Shown in pieces: positions 16,423 to 25,832 of a stretch of DNA of 64,000 bases. The notes beneath the pieces are model-generated. The model was not told where the DNA came from. It worked only from the letters and a program-made list of their open reading frames with translations, and did not search any database. The position numbers and the translations under genes were made by a program. The DNA comes from Polaromonas sp. GTDB lineage: Bacteria; Pseudomonadota; Gammaproteobacteria; Burkholderiales; Burkholderiaceae_C. Every line of letters starts with the position of its first letter. Position 1 is the stretch's first letter. Location: the NCBI GenBank assembly GCA_028291985.1, contig JAQGNE010000070.1, positions 124,001 through 188,000 of the forward strand, read 5' to 3'.

Positions 16423-17801
16423 GTCCCGCAAAACCAGTGAGCGAAATCAAGCTCATCGGCCGGCATGCCGGCACCGTGCTCATCGGTCAGCTTGCGGTCA
16501 TGGCGTTCGGGGTCGCCGATACCGTCATCGCCGGACGCTACAGCGATGCCGCGCTGGCGGCGCTATCGGTGGGGTCAGCACTCTACGTCAGCGTCTATAT
16601 CGGCCTGATGGGCATTGTCCAGGCCCTGCTCCCCATCTGGTCCGAGATGCTGGGCTCGGCCAGGCATGAAGCCATGGGGAGGTCGTTGCGGCAAAGCCTT
16701 TACCTGTGCATTCCACTGACGGCGGTCGGTATGTCGGCCCTGCTGTTTCCGGCCCCCCTGCTGCGCTGGGCGGACGTGCCTGATGCCATGCGGCAAGAGG
16801 TGACGCACTATCTGGCCGTGCTGGCCTTCGCTTTCGCACCGTCGCTGCTGTTTCGCATCTACAGCAGTTTCAACCAGTCGCTGGGCAAGCCCTTGCTGGT
16901 GACCTGGCTTCAGGTTCTGGCGCTCATGGTGAAGATACCGCTGTCTATCTGGTTTGTGGCGGGTGGGGCCGGCTTGCACCCAATGGGCGCCGTCGGTTGC
17001 GCATGGGCCACGCTGGCAGTCAACGTCATGCTCATGGTTATGGCCCTGGCCATGCTTCGTTCGCAGGCCATCTACAAGCCCTTTGCCCTGTGGCAGCAGA
17101 TGGAAGCCCCGGATTGGCGGCAAATCCGGGATTTCCTGCGGCTCGGCGTACCTGCCGGCCTGGCCTATATGGTCGAGGTCACGTCATTCACCCTGATGGC
17201 GCTCTTCATTGCCCGATTGGGCACGGAAGCGTCGGCCAGCCACCAGATAGCTGCGAGCGTGGCCGCGCTGCTCTACATGATGCCCTTGTCGATCTCGATT
17301 GCGAGCAGCAGCCGGGTGTCGTTCTGGCTGGGCGCTGGCCGGCCAGACGCCGCCCGCGCGGTAGTTTTAATGTCTTTAAGGCTTCTAGCCCTTATCTCTA
17401 TTGGACTAGCAGCTACGCTTTTCATAGCAAAAAGCCTTATCGCCGGCGTCTATTCAGAAAATCCGGATATTGTGCTGATCGGCTCCAGCCTGCTGGTCTG
17501 GGTGGCTGTTTACCACCTGGCCGATGCCTTGCAGGCTCTGTGTGCGTTTTTGCTCCGCTGCTATCGCATCACCCTGGCACCGCTGCTGTTGTACGGTGTG
17601 CTGATGTGGGGACTGGGGCTTTACGGCGGCTATCAGCTGACCTACGCCGGAATCGCAGGCTGGCCGCCCACTGGCTCACCGGGAAGCTTCTGGATTGCCA
17701 GCACAGTGGCCATCGTGATGGTTGCCGCCTGCTTGCTGGTGCTGTTGCGCCAAACGATGCGGCGCAGTCTGAAAGGCGCCTGCGCGCTGACAGCGGCATG
17801 A
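16419..17801 (+). CDS. MATE-family efflux transporter
   Basis: Multidrug/toxin extrusion protein of 460 residues with twelve predicted helices in two halves, cation-coupled. It begins with a GTG that overlaps the upstream stop (GTGA). Family features include GQLAVMAFGVADTVIAGRYS near the N-terminus, with a similar second half around GVPAGLAYMVEVTSFTLMALFIARLG. One transmembrane helix (about residues 321-340, MSLRLLALISIGLAATLFIA) is encoded by an inserted dispersed repeat (copy D). Being coupled to a membrane glycosyltransferase-like gene, it might act on that product; this is only inference. Confidence 0.88.
   Translation: MSPAKPVSEIKLIGRHAGTVLIGQLAVMAFGVADTVIAGRYSDAALAALSVGSALYVSVYIGLMGIVQALLPIWSEMLGSARHEAMGRSLRQSLYLCIPLTAVGMSALLFPAPLLRWADVPDAMRQEVTHYLAVLAFAFAPSLLFRIYSSFNQSLGKPLLVTWLQVLALMVKIPLSIWFVAGGAGLHPMGAVGCAWATLAVNVMLMVMALAMLRSQAIYKPFALWQQMEAPDWRQIRDFLRLGVPAGLAYMVEVTSFTLMALFIARLGTEASASHQIAASVAALLYMMPLSISIASSSRVSFWLGAGRPDAARAVVLMSLRLLALISIGLAATLFIAKSLIAGVYSENPDIVLIGSSLLVWVAVYHLADALQALCAFLLRCYRITLAPLLLYGVLMWGLGLYGGYQLTYAGIAGWPPTGSPGSFWIASTVAIVMVAACLLVLLRQTMRRSLKGACALTAA
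17380..17428 (-). repeat. Dispersed 49-nt element, copy D (inside the MATE gene)
   Basis: On the minus strand: core GCTATGAAAAGCGTAGC (17428-17412), 20-nt linker, box GGGCTAGAAGCC (17391-17380). It lies in frame in the transporter and encodes a hydrophobic helix. Confidence 0.75.
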
Positions 17802-17826
17802 CCTTCGCAACCTGCAAGCATCGGCT

Positions 17827-19194
17827 TCAGGTGGCGCGCTGACCCGCCGCCACCAGCAAACTTGAGCGCCGCACCCGCGCTGCCGGAAACAACAAGGAAA
17901 AGCTGGACCCCTGCCCCGGCTGGCTTTTGATCCGCAGCTCGGCGCCATGCCGCTGCGCCACATGCTTGACGATTGCCAGGCCCAGGCCGGTGCCACCCGT
18001 CTCGCGCGAGCGACTGCGGTCGATGCGGTAGAAGCGTTCGGTCAGGCGTGGCAGATGCTCAGAAGCAATGCCAGGCCCGCTGTCCTGCACCGTGAACACC
18101 CCTTGACCGTTGGCCAGCACCGACCATGTGACGCGTATCAAGCCTTTCTCAGGGGTGTAGCGCACAGCGTTTGTCACCAGGTTGGACATCGCACTGTGAA
18201 TTTCGGTTTGCACGCCTGCCAGCTCGCTCGGCTCGCCGGCGTCGAATTCGAGGCGATGCCCCTGCGGCGCCAGCACAGCCGACAGCGCCCTCGCTTCCTG
18301 CTCGCACTGCGCAAAAAGCGCATCGGTTGTATTCCAGTCGGCAATACCGGGGGAAGGACTGCCTTCCAGGCGCGACAGCGTCAGCAGATCGTTTACCAGT
18401 GTCTGCATGCGCAGTGACTGCTGGGCCATCAATGTCAGATAACGGGAGCGCTCTTCATCGTTGAGCGGCAACGTCTGCAGGGTTTCAATGAAGCCGGACA
18501 ACACTGTCAGGGGGGTTCGGATCTCGTGGGACACGTTCGCGACGAAATCTCTTCGCATGGCTTCCGCAAGCTCTATCGCGGTGATGTCGCGTGACAGCAG
18601 CAGCTTGCGGTCCTTGCCATAGGAATGCACATGCACCGACAATTTCACCGGCCGCGACGGTGTGCTTGACCTGCCTGGCACCAGAACATCGTGGGCAAAA
18701 TCTCCGGCGGCCATATACGCCTTGAAGACAGGCTCCCGCACCAGATTCGCAATGTGCTGCAGGAGGTCACGCTGCGCATCAAAGCCAAAATGCTCGGTAG
18801 CCGTCTGGTTGCACCATTCGATGCGCCCCTGCGCATCCAGCAGCACCACACCGCTCGGCGAAGCCTGAATCGCTGCCAGAAACTCGTCGAGCCTGGCCTG
18901 GCTGTCGATCAAGCCCTGCTCCCTGCTTTTGAGCAGCCGTCGCGTTCTTCCCACCACCTCGCCCCACATGCCAGGCAAGCCTGGAACAGCACTTGCCACC
19001 AGTTGGGTGGCCTCGCTGGCCTGCTCGGAGCGAAGCCAGCGCAACAGTCGCGTCATGTAAATGCTGTCGATCGCAAGCCAGGCAAATGCAGCGGTCATCC
19101 CACCAGCCAGCAGCCCGCTGAGCGAGCCGGCAAGCCAGCCCACCGCGCCGCCGGCCAGCAAGCTGGCGGCAAACAAAAACCAGCGACCGATCAT
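17827..19194 (-). CDS. phoR: Phosphate regulon sensor histidine kinase PhoR
   Basis: Membrane kinase that phosphorylates PhoB on phosphate starvation. 455 residues: two N-terminal helices (about 1-45) with a very short periplasmic part, a PAS domain (LDEFLAAIQASPSGVVLLDAQG and following), HisKA with FVANVSHEIRTPLTVL (His about 221), then the N box SNLVTNAVRYTPEKG and G boxes VQDSGPGIASEHL and GGTGLGLAIVKH. The short sensor is typical of PhoR, which senses through the Pst complex and PhoU. The start overlaps the phoB stop by four bases (ATGA). Confidence 0.94.
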   Translation of the reverse strand: MIGRWFLFAASLLAGGAVGWLAGSLSGLLAGGMTAAFAWLAIDSIYMTRLLRWLRSEQASEATQLVASAVPGLPGMWGEVVGRTRRLLKSREQGLIDSQARLDEFLAAIQASPSGVVLLDAQGRIEWCNQTATEHFGFDAQRDLLQHIANLVREPVFKAYMAAGDFAHDVLVPGRSSTPSRPVKLSVHVHSYGKDRKLLLSRDITAIELAEAMRRDFVANVSHEIRTPLTVLSGFIETLQTLPLNDEERSRYLTLMAQQSLRMQTLVNDLLTLSRLEGSPSPGIADWNTTDALFAQCEQEARALSAVLAPQGHRLEFDAGEPSELAGVQTEIHSAMSNLVTNAVRYTPEKGLIRVTWSVLANGQGVFTVQDSGPGIASEHLPRLTERFYRIDRSRSRETGGTGLGLAIVKHVAQRHGAELRIKSQPGQGSSFSLLFPAARVRRSSLLVAAGQRAT

Positions 19195-19931
19195 GCCTGC
19201 GATTGTGCAGTGCCAGTCTTGTGCGTAGCGCCGGTTGACAGCACGACCTGTGCCGTCAACCGGTAGCCGGCGCCCCTGACGGTCTCGACCATGGCGCCCG
19301 CCTCGCCCAGCGCTTCACGCAGCCGCTTGACATGCACATCCACCGTACGTTCCTCAATAAACACATGGTCGCCCCATACCTTGTCGAGCAAGGCACTGCG
19401 GCTGTGCACGCGCTCGGCATGCTTCATCAGGTAGTGCAGCAGCTTGAATTCGGTGGGGCCGAGCTTCAGGTTTTGCTGGCGGTAGGAGATACGGTGCGTT
19501 GCAGCGTCCAGCACCAGTTGCCCCACGGTCACAGTGTCGCTCGCCGACTCGGGCGTACGCCTGCGCAGCACGGCTCGGATGCGCGCCAGCAACTCCTGTG
19601 TGGAGAAAGGCTTGGTGACATAGTCGTCCGCGCCAGCATCCAGCCCCGCAACCTTGTCAGGCTCGTCGCCGCGGGCGGTCAGCATCAGGATGGGAATAAC
19701 TTTGGTGCGGGAATGCTTGCGCCACTGGCGCGCCAGGGAGATACCGCTTTGGCCGGGCAGCATCCAGTCAAGCAGGATGACGTCCGGCAGGACAGCATCA
19801 AGCTCCCGTTGCGCTGTGACGCTGTCTTGCGCCAGCACCACTTCAAAACCGCCATGCCGCAGGTTCACGGCAATAAGTTCGGCAATCGCAGGCTCGTCCT
19901 CGACGACCAATACACGCGGTAAATGCTTCAT
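19191..19931 (-). CDS. phoB: Phosphate regulon response regulator PhoB
   Basis: OmpR-type activator that binds Pho boxes. 246 residues from the ATG at 19931; an upstream in-frame start at 19940 would overlap the phoU stop. The receiver domain has VVEDEP, phospho-acceptor VILLDWMLPG (Asp about 54), LTARGDEPDK and YVTKPF. The winged-helix output domain has LKLGPTEFKLLHYLM, VWGDHVFIEERTVDVHVKRL and GAGYRL. It sits between phoU and phoR in one operon-like run with the pst genes. Confidence 0.96.
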   Translation of the reverse strand: MKHLPRVLVVEDEPAIAELIAVNLRHGGFEVVLAQDSVTAQRELDAVLPDVILLDWMLPGQSGISLARQWRKHSRTKVIPILMLTARGDEPDKVAGLDAGADDYVTKPFSTQELLARIRAVLRRRTPESASDTVTVGQLVLDAATHRISYRQQNLKLGPTEFKLLHYLMKHAERVHSRSALLDKVWGDHVFIEERTVDVHVKRLREALGEAGAMVETVRGAGYRLTAQVVLSTGATHKTGTAQSQA

Positions 19932-19939
19932 CAACACCA

Positions 19940-20641
19940 CTACCTGACGGCGGATTCGATTTGGGCCATGGGCGTATGCCTCACATCAGCTCCCTTGACC
20001 ACATAGATGATGAATTCGGCAATATTTTTGGCATGGTCGCCAACGCGCTCAATCGCTTTTGCCACAAAAAGAAGATCAAGACTGGCAGAAATGGTCCGCG
20101 GGTCTTCCATCATGTAGGTGATGAGCTTGCGGACAAAACCATCGAACTCCTGGTCGATCTGGTCGTCCTCTTTGAGGATGGTCACCGCAACCGCGGTATC
20201 GAGCCGCGCAAACGCATCCAGTGCCTTGCGAAGCAGTCCGGACGCCAGTTCTGCTGCCACACGCAAGTCGGAAGAGGGCAAGGCGCGGGCCGAGCCGCTC
20301 TCAATGATTGACTTGACCATTCGGGCTATCTTTTCTGCCTCATCGCCCACCCGCTCAAGGTTGGCGGTGGTCTTGGAGATCGCCATCAAGAGCCGCAAAT
20401 CACGCGCGGTGGGCTGTCGGCGCGCAATGATGGACGATAGCTCGCGATCGATTTCCACCTCCATGGCATTGACGCGGGACTCGGTCTGAATCACCTGGTT
20501 GGCCGACTCTGCATTGAACTGCGACAGCGCGTAGATGGCCAGTCGAATTTGTGATTCCACCAGGCCGCCAAGCTCCATGACGCGGGAAGAAACACCATTG
20601 AGCTCGCTGTCGAACTGTGTGGATAAATGTTTATCAGGCAT
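19940..20641 (-). CDS. phoU: Phosphate signalling regulator PhoU
   Basis: Negative regulator linking the Pst importer to PhoR. 233 residues from the ATG at 20641 (MPDKHLSTQFDSELNGV), all helical, with two PhoU repeats and metal-binding type motifs (MEVEIDRELSSIIARRQP in the first half, ERVGDHAKNIAEFIIYV in the second). It lies 56 bases after pstB and 8 before phoB. The gene order matches phoU-phoB-phoR in other Burkholderiales. Confidence 0.95.
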   Translation of the reverse strand: MPDKHLSTQFDSELNGVSSRVMELGGLVESQIRLAIYALSQFNAESANQVIQTESRVNAMEVEIDRELSSIIARRQPTARDLRLLMAISKTTANLERVGDEAEKIARMVKSIIESGSARALPSSDLRVAAELASGLLRKALDAFARLDTAVAVTILKEDDQIDQEFDGFVRKLITYMMEDPRTISASLDLLFVAKAIERVGDHAKNIAEFIIYVVKGADVRHTPMAQIESAVR

Positions 20642-20697
20642 GTGTGCTTTCAGGGCAGCCAATGATGGCAATGAAATGTCTGTCGGAACCCATCGCT

Positions 20698-21486
20698 TCA
20701 GCCAAAACGGCCGGTGATGTAGTCCTCGGTTGCCTTGCGCTTGGGCTTGAAGAAGAGTTCTTCGGTAACGCCAAATTCCACCAGGTCTCCCAGGTACATA
20801 TACGCGGTGTAATCGCTGCAGCGCGCTGCCTGCTGCATGTTGTGCGTGACGATGACCACGGTGTAATCGTTCTTCAGCTCGGTAATAAGTTCTTCAATCT
20901 TTGCCGTCGATATGGGGTCAAGAGCCGAACACGGCTCGTCCAGGAGCAGCACCTCGGGCTTGATCGCGATACCGCGGGCAATGCAAAGCCGCTGCTGCTG
21001 TCCACCCGACAGGCTGGATCCATTCTGGTTGAGCTTGTCCTTGACTTCCGTCCACAAGGCAGCCTTGCGCAAGGCCCATTCAACCCGCTCGTCCATGTCG
21101 GTGGCATTGAGGCTTTCAAACAGCTTCACACCGAAGGCAATGTTGTCGTAAATCGACATCGGAAAGGGCGTCGGTTTTTGAAAGACCATGCCAACCTTCG
21201 AGCGTATCAAGGCCACGTCTTTTTTGGACGTGAGCAGATTCTCGCCCTCAAAAATGATTTCCCCTTCGGCGCGCTGCTCGGGGTAGAGCTCATACATGCG
21301 GTTGAAGATACGAAGCAGGGTCGACTTTCCGCAACCGGAAGGCCCGATGAAGGCCGTAACCTTTTTTTCCGGTATTTCAAGATTGATGTTCTTGAGGGCG
21401 TGGAACTTGCCATAGTAAAAATCAAGATTTTTTACCGATATCTTGGACGCTGTCTTGAGCGGTTCACGGGGCGATAGGACTTGCAT
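20698..21486 (-). CDS. pstB: Phosphate ABC transporter ATP-binding protein
   Basis: ATPase of the high-affinity phosphate importer. 262 residues. Walker [10 protein letters not shown], the PstB-typical [18 protein letters not shown]-loop [17 protein letters not shown], signature [15 protein letters not shown], Walker [14 protein letters not shown] and H-loop [15 protein letters not shown] are all present. It follows pstA on the same strand. Confidence 0.98.
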   Translation of the reverse strand: MQVLSPREPLKTASKISVKNLDFYYGKFHALKNINLEIPEKKVTAFIGPSGCGKSTLLRIFNRMYELYPEQRAEGEIIFEGENLLTSKKDVALIRSKVGMVFQKPTPFPMSIYDNIAFGVKLFESLNATDMDERVEWALRKAALWTEVKDKLNQNGSSLSGGQQQRLCIARGIAIKPEVLLLDEPCSALDPISTAKIEELITELKNDYTVVIVTHNMQQAARCSDYTAYMYLGDLVEFGVTEELFFKPKRKATEDYITGRFG

Positions 21487-21543
21487 GTGGTTCTCTCAAT
21501 AATCGGGTCTGGAAGCGGCTGCACTCGACCGAATCGCGGTCAA

Positions 21544-22422
21544 TTACAACTTGTTCCGGGTAATGACACGGGCAAGAATATTGAGCCCCAGCACTGCCAT
21601 CGTTATCAGGAATACGCCTGCCCAGGCTAGCTTTTGCCAGTTCTCATAAGGGCTCATGGCAAACTTGAAAATGGTCACTGGCAGGCTTGCCATCGGCTCG
21701 GTCAGGCTGGACGTCCAGAACTGATTGCTAAGGGCCGTGAACAGAAGCGGTGCGGTTTCACCCGCTACCCGTGCCACCGCCAGCATCACGCCGGTTACCA
21801 CCCCGGCCCTGGCCGCCTTCAAGGTGATGCTCGATATGACCTTCCACTTTGGAGCGCCGAGCGCATAGGCTGCTTCCCGAAGTCCTGACGGAACGAGCTG
21901 CAACATGTTTTCGGTGGTCCGGATAACCACGGGAATCACAATGATCGCCAGTGCGACGACACCGGCCCAGCCAGAAAAACTCTTGAACCTGGCCACCACA
22001 ACGGCGTACACAAACAGGCCGATCACGATGGAAGGCGCAGCCAGCAGAATATCGTTGACGAACCGGGTCGTGGTGGCGAGCCAGCCTTTGGAGTCGAACT
22101 CCGCCAGATAGATGCCGGCCATGATGCCGATAGGCGTACCGACCAAAGCCGACAGCATCACCATCAGGAAAGATCCATAAATGGCGTTTGCCAGGCCGCC
22201 CACCTCATTGGGCGGCGGTGTGGATTGCGTCAGCGTCGCAATGGTCAGTCCATCCACACCCAGGCGAATGGTTTCGAACAGTATCCAGAACAGCCAGAAC
22301 AAACCGAATGCCATGGCCATCATTGCCAGTGCAATGGCGATGCGATTGACGAGCTTGCGGCGGGCATAACGCGCCTCGCGGGTTTTATTTCTGGCGTCGC
22401 TGACGGTCGTACCCGGGCTCAT
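21544..22422 (-). CDS. pstA: Phosphate ABC transporter permease PstA
   Basis: Inner-membrane subunit of the Pst importer, 292 residues with about six helices. The coupling-helix region [18 protein letters not shown] is the EAA loop that meets PstB. FASVVIGL-like [15 protein letters not shown] and the C-terminal [13 protein letters not shown] are typical. Its start overlaps the pstC stop (ATGA). Confidence 0.97.
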   Translation of the reverse strand: MSPGTTVSDARNKTREARYARRKLVNRIAIALAMMAMAFGLFWLFWILFETIRLGVDGLTIATLTQSTPPPNEVGGLANAIYGSFLMVMLSALVGTPIGIMAGIYLAEFDSKGWLATTTRFVNDILLAAPSIVIGLFVYAVVVARFKSFSGWAGVVALAIIVIPVVIRTTENMLQLVPSGLREAAYALGAPKWKVISSITLKAARAGVVTGVMLAVARVAGETAPLLFTALSNQFWTSSLTEPMASLPVTIFKFAMSPYENWQKLAWAGVFLITMAVLGLNILARVITRNKL

Positions 22423-23450
22423 GTTCTGGCCCCCTCATTCTTTTGCAAGCGGGCAAGCAAAATCTTCGACAGTGCCAGCACGATGAACGTGATGAAAAAC
22501 AGCACCAGGCCAAGGTACATCAGGGCACCCTGATGCAGCCCTTCCCCCGCTTCCGCAAACTCGTTGGCCAGCGCCGAGGTGATGCTGTTTGCCGCCTCGA
22601 AAAGACTCAGGGAGTCGAGCTGGTTGAAGTTGCCAATGACAAAGGTAATCGCCATCGTCTCGCCAATGGCTCGGCCCAGTCCCAGCATGATGCCGCCGAT
22701 GACTCCCGCACGGGTATAGGGCAGCACGACGGTTGACACGACTTCCCAGGTCGTCGCGCCCAGCGCATAGGCAGACTCCTTGAGCAGCACAGGCGTCACC
22801 TCAAAAACATCACGCATGACCGCAGCAATGAACGGGATGATCATGATGGCCAGAATGATGCCCGCCGAGAGGATGCCGATGCCTACCGGGGCGCCTGAAA
22901 ACAACGTTCCGAGAAAAGGAACATCGCCAAGAACCTTTTGCAGCGGCTGCTGCACGTAAGTCGAGAGCACCGGGCTGAACACCAGCAGACCCCACATGCC
23001 ATACACGATGGATGGCACGGCGGCCAGCAGCTCGACCGCGGTTCCTAATGGGCGCTTGAGCCAGGCGGGCGACAGTTCGGTCAAGAAAAGCGCAATGCCG
23101 AAACTGACCGGAACCGCGATCAACAGTGCGATCAGCGAGGTCATCACGGTTCCATAGATCATGACCAGGCCGCCAAACTCCTCCTTGACCGGATCCCAGG
23201 TGGTGCTGACCAAAAACCCGAGCCCGAACTTTTCAATAGCGGGCCATGCGCTGATGGTCAATGACACCAGGATGGCGACCAGCACCAGCAGGGTAAAGAG
23301 TGCCGCCCCCTTGGCCACCCAGCCAAAGATACGGTCAGCCAGCGGCCCCGTGCGGGGCACTTTGGCAGGCGGTGGATTGGTCATAACACGTCCGGTAGAC
23401 CCGAAGGTCTGGTTCAAGGGCAATTCGCTCGCCGGAAGTGTAGTGGACAC
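22419..23450 (-). CDS. pstC: Phosphate ABC transporter permease PstC
   Basis: Second permease subunit, up to 343 residues; an internal ATG at 23384 would give 321 and is also plausible, since the first 22 residues are polar and unlike the family. Six helices are predicted, with the EAA loop [40 protein letters not shown] is characteristic. It is between pstS and pstA. Confidence 0.96.
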   Translation of the reverse strand: MSTTLPASELPLNQTFGSTGRVMTNPPPAKVPRTGPLADRIFGWVAKGAALFTLLVLVAILVSLTISAWPAIEKFGLGFLVSTTWDPVKEEFGGLVMIYGTVMTSLIALLIAVPVSFGIALFLTELSPAWLKRPLGTAVELLAAVPSIVYGMWGLLVFSPVLSTYVQQPLQKVLGDVPFLGTLFSGAPVGIGILSAGIILAIMIIPFIAAVMRDVFEVTPVLLKESAYALGATTWEVVSTVVLPYTRAGVIGGIMLGLGRAIGETMAITFVIGNFNQLDSLSLFEAANSITSALANEFAEAGEGLHQGALMYLGLVLFFITFIVLALSKILLARLQKNEGART

Positions 23451-23485
23451 CCTGTTGACTCCTGTTGCCGCTGATGGTGGTCGTG

Positions 23486-24529
23486 TTATTTCGAGGCTAC
23501 CGGCTTGCCGGAGGCGTCTGTCACCTGACCCCAGGCTTTCTGGATGGTGCCGATGACGGTGTCAGGAATCGGCACATAGTCCAGAGCAGCTGCGCTTTGG
23601 TCGCCGTTTTTAAAAGCCCAGTCAAAGAACTTGAAGACCTCTGCTGCGGCAGCAGGCTTGTCCTGTTTCAGCTGCATCAGGATGAAGGTTGCAGTGGAGA
23701 TCGGCCAGGCGTTTTTGCCGGGCTGGTCCGTGATCAACTGGTAGAAAGATTTGTTCCAGTCTGCACCCGCCGCAGCTGCTGCGAACGCGGCCTGGTCGGG
23801 TGCAACAAACACGCCGTCCCTGTTTTTCAGCAAGGTATAGGTCATCTTGTTTTGCTTGACATACGCGTACTCGACATAGCCGATCGAATTGGGCAGACGG
23901 TTCACGAAAGCGGCTACGCCTTCGTTGCCTTTCCCACCAGCGCCAACTGGCCAATTGACGGCGGTGCCCTCACCTACCTTGGCTTTCCATTCCGGATGGA
24001 CACGGCTCAGGTAGTTGGTGAAGTTGAAGGTGGTGCCTGATCCATCGGCGCGGCGCACTGGCGCAATAGCGGCGTCAGGCAATGTCAGGCCGGGGTTGAG
24101 CGCCTTGATGGCAGGGTCGCTCCATTTGGTGATCTTGCCGAGAAATATGTCACCAAGCACCTGACCGTCGAGTCTCATCTGCCCCGGTGCTACACCCTTG
24201 ACATTGATCACCGGCACTGTGCCACCGATCACCGCGGGAAACTGCATCTGGCCCTTTTTAGCGAGCACGTCGTCAGTTTGTGGCATGTCCGACGCGCCAA
24301 AATCAACTGTCTTGGAGTCGATCTGCTTGATGCCGGCGCCCGACCCGATCGACTGGTAGTTGACCTTCACGCCCGTCACCTTGTTGTAATCAGACGCCCA
24401 CTTGGCGTAGATAGGAGCCGGAAAGGTTGCGCCTGCGCCGGTGATTTCCTGCGCCACCGCGTTTTGCGACATCGGCAGCATTGCCGCGCCAATGGCAGCA
24501 GCAAAAGTCAGGTTGAAGCCAGATTTCAT
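23486..24529 (-). CDS. pstS: Periplasmic phosphate-binding protein PstS
   Basis: Phosphate receptor of the importer, 347 residues. A signal peptide is clear (about 1-26, ending QNAVAQ), and the mature protein starts [17 protein letters not shown], the usual PstS opening. Phosphate-contact segments include [20 protein letters not shown] and [16 protein letters not shown]. It is the first gene of the minus-strand pst-pho run and is preceded by a strong Pho box (24581-24599). Confidence 0.98.
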   Translation of the reverse strand: MKSGFNLTFAAAIGAAMLPMSQNAVAQEITGAGATFPAPIYAKWASDYNKVTGVKVNYQSIGSGAGIKQIDSKTVDFGASDMPQTDDVLAKKGQMQFPAVIGGTVPVINVKGVAPGQMRLDGQVLGDIFLGKITKWSDPAIKALNPGLTLPDAAIAPVRRADGSGTTFNFTNYLSRVHPEWKAKVGEGTAVNWPVGAGGKGNEGVAAFVNRLPNSIGYVEYAYVKQNKMTYTLLKNRDGVFVAPDQAAFAAAAAGADWNKSFYQLITDQPGKNAWPISTATFILMQLKQDKPAAAAEVFKFFDWAFKNGDQSAAALDYVPIPDTVIGTIQKAWGQVTDASGKPVASK

Positions 24530-24580
24530 GAGATCGCCCTTCTGGGGTTGTGAAAAGATGGCTCGACTTTAGAAGCCTTA

Positions 24581-24599
24581 TATGACAGACCCGTGACAG
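24581..24599 (-). promoter_or_regulatory. Pho box upstream of pstS
   Basis: On the minus strand CTGTCACGGGTCTGTCATA: two CTGTCAY repeats 11 bases apart, near-perfect to the PhoB consensus. It lies 52 bases before the pstS start. A TAAAGT about ten bases downstream could be the -10. Confidence 0.9.
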
Positions 24600-24674
24600 C
24601 TCTGCTACCAGTCGACAGCTGCCGGAAACGAACGGCCTACAACAGATGCGCGGCGTCGCAAAACCGTCAAATTC

Positions 24675-24693
24675 CTGTCACCGTTGTGTCACC
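24675..24693 (+). promoter_or_regulatory. Pho box facing the broken fasciclin gene
   Basis: CTGTCACCGTTGTGTCACC on the plus strand, two TGTCAC repeats 11 bases apart. It points away from the pstS box, toward the gene at 24739. A TACGCT 11 bases later may be the -10. Confidence 0.75.
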
Positions 24694-24738
24694 GGCTGCA
24701 CCTACGCTCGCGCCGGTCTTCACAACAGGAATCAAAAA

Positions 24739-25738
24739 ATGAGTGAGCTTCAGGCCGCAATCGTCACCCCCGCCCTGCTGGTCCTTGCAGGGTGCGCCAC
24801 GCATCCGTCGCCGGTAACGCTTGTCGACACGCCACCTGCCGATCCAAAGCTCAGCACGCTGAACCAACTGGCTGGCGAGGCGGGTCTGGCCGATACCCTC
24901 AAGAGCGGCGGCCCCTACACCGTGCTCGCGCCCAGCAATGCAGCGTTTGCCAATGTGCCCCCCCAAAACCATGGAGGAACTCGGCAAGGACCCAGCCCAG
25001 TTGAAGGCTGTGCTGACCTCTCACGTGCTGCACGGAAAGCTCATGTCGGCCGACATCAAAAACAGCCCTGTCAAAACAGTCGACGGCGCGAGCGTGGCCG
25101 TGAAGACGCTGTCCGTCATGGGCATCCATGAAATCGGCGCGGTCTATGCCTCGCCACGAAACTACGTGTCCTACCGTCTGGAAACCAAGCGCATCGCCAC
25201 GCAGCTGGGCCTGAAGCTACAGGCCTTTCAAGCTAATGGCGAGCTCCGTTCGTTAGGCCAGAAGCTGGGTGCATCAACGCCGGCGGTGCTGCTGTTCGTG
25301 GGCGGCACGCCAGAGCTGGCGGAGTTCACCCAGGGGTTGGAAAAGCAGGCGCGCCAGCGCTACATCGTTGCACTTGCCGATGTCTGCAGACGATGGCGCA
25401 GATGGGCGCTGCCCGCAACACGCCAGTGATTGCGACCCAGCCGGTTCCCATGGTCAATACCAGCCTGCCAGTGGTCAGAAACTACCGGGAGGCGCTGGCT
25501 CGCCTTTTGACGAGCCGCCGACGACGCTGAGCCTGGCGGCTACATTGTCGCGCGCTATACCTATGACGTGTTGAACGACATGGACGGACCGCTAACAAGG
25601 CAAGGCGTTCTGGCAGCGTTTCAACATCGAACCTCACGCGATGTGGGCGGTTATCGGGTTCATTTCAACGCCGGCAACCGAAGCCGCAGTCATGTAACCC
25701 AGAGCATGCTGGGCCGGGATGGGCGCCTTATCGGCTGA
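24739..25738 (+). pseudogene. Broken chimera: lipoprotein fasciclin (FAS1) domain joined to an ABC solute-binding-type domain
   Basis: From the ATG at 24739 a lipoprotein-like signal (VTPALLVLAGCATHP) leads into FAS1 sequence (LSTLNQLAGEAGLADTLKSG, YTVLAPSNAAFANVP). A frameshift at a run of seven C (24958-24964) moves to KTMEELGKDPAQLKAVLTSH. After VKTVDGASVAVKTL the sequence changes to that of a periplasmic-binding protein: VMGIHEIGAVYASPRNY, LLFVGGTPELAEF, then further frameshifts to ARNTPVIATQPVPMVNTSLP and GYIVARYTYDVLNDMDGPLT, ending RDGRLIG at 25738. I infer fusion by deletion followed by decay. It still has a good Pho box. Confidence 0.75.
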
Positions 25739-25832
25739 CCGACGGCAATGCGGCCGCAAGTGCGAGAAGCGCAGCAGGCACGAATGCTATGCTGGACCGG
25801 ACACCCACAACCCGGCTCAAGATAAGGCAAGC

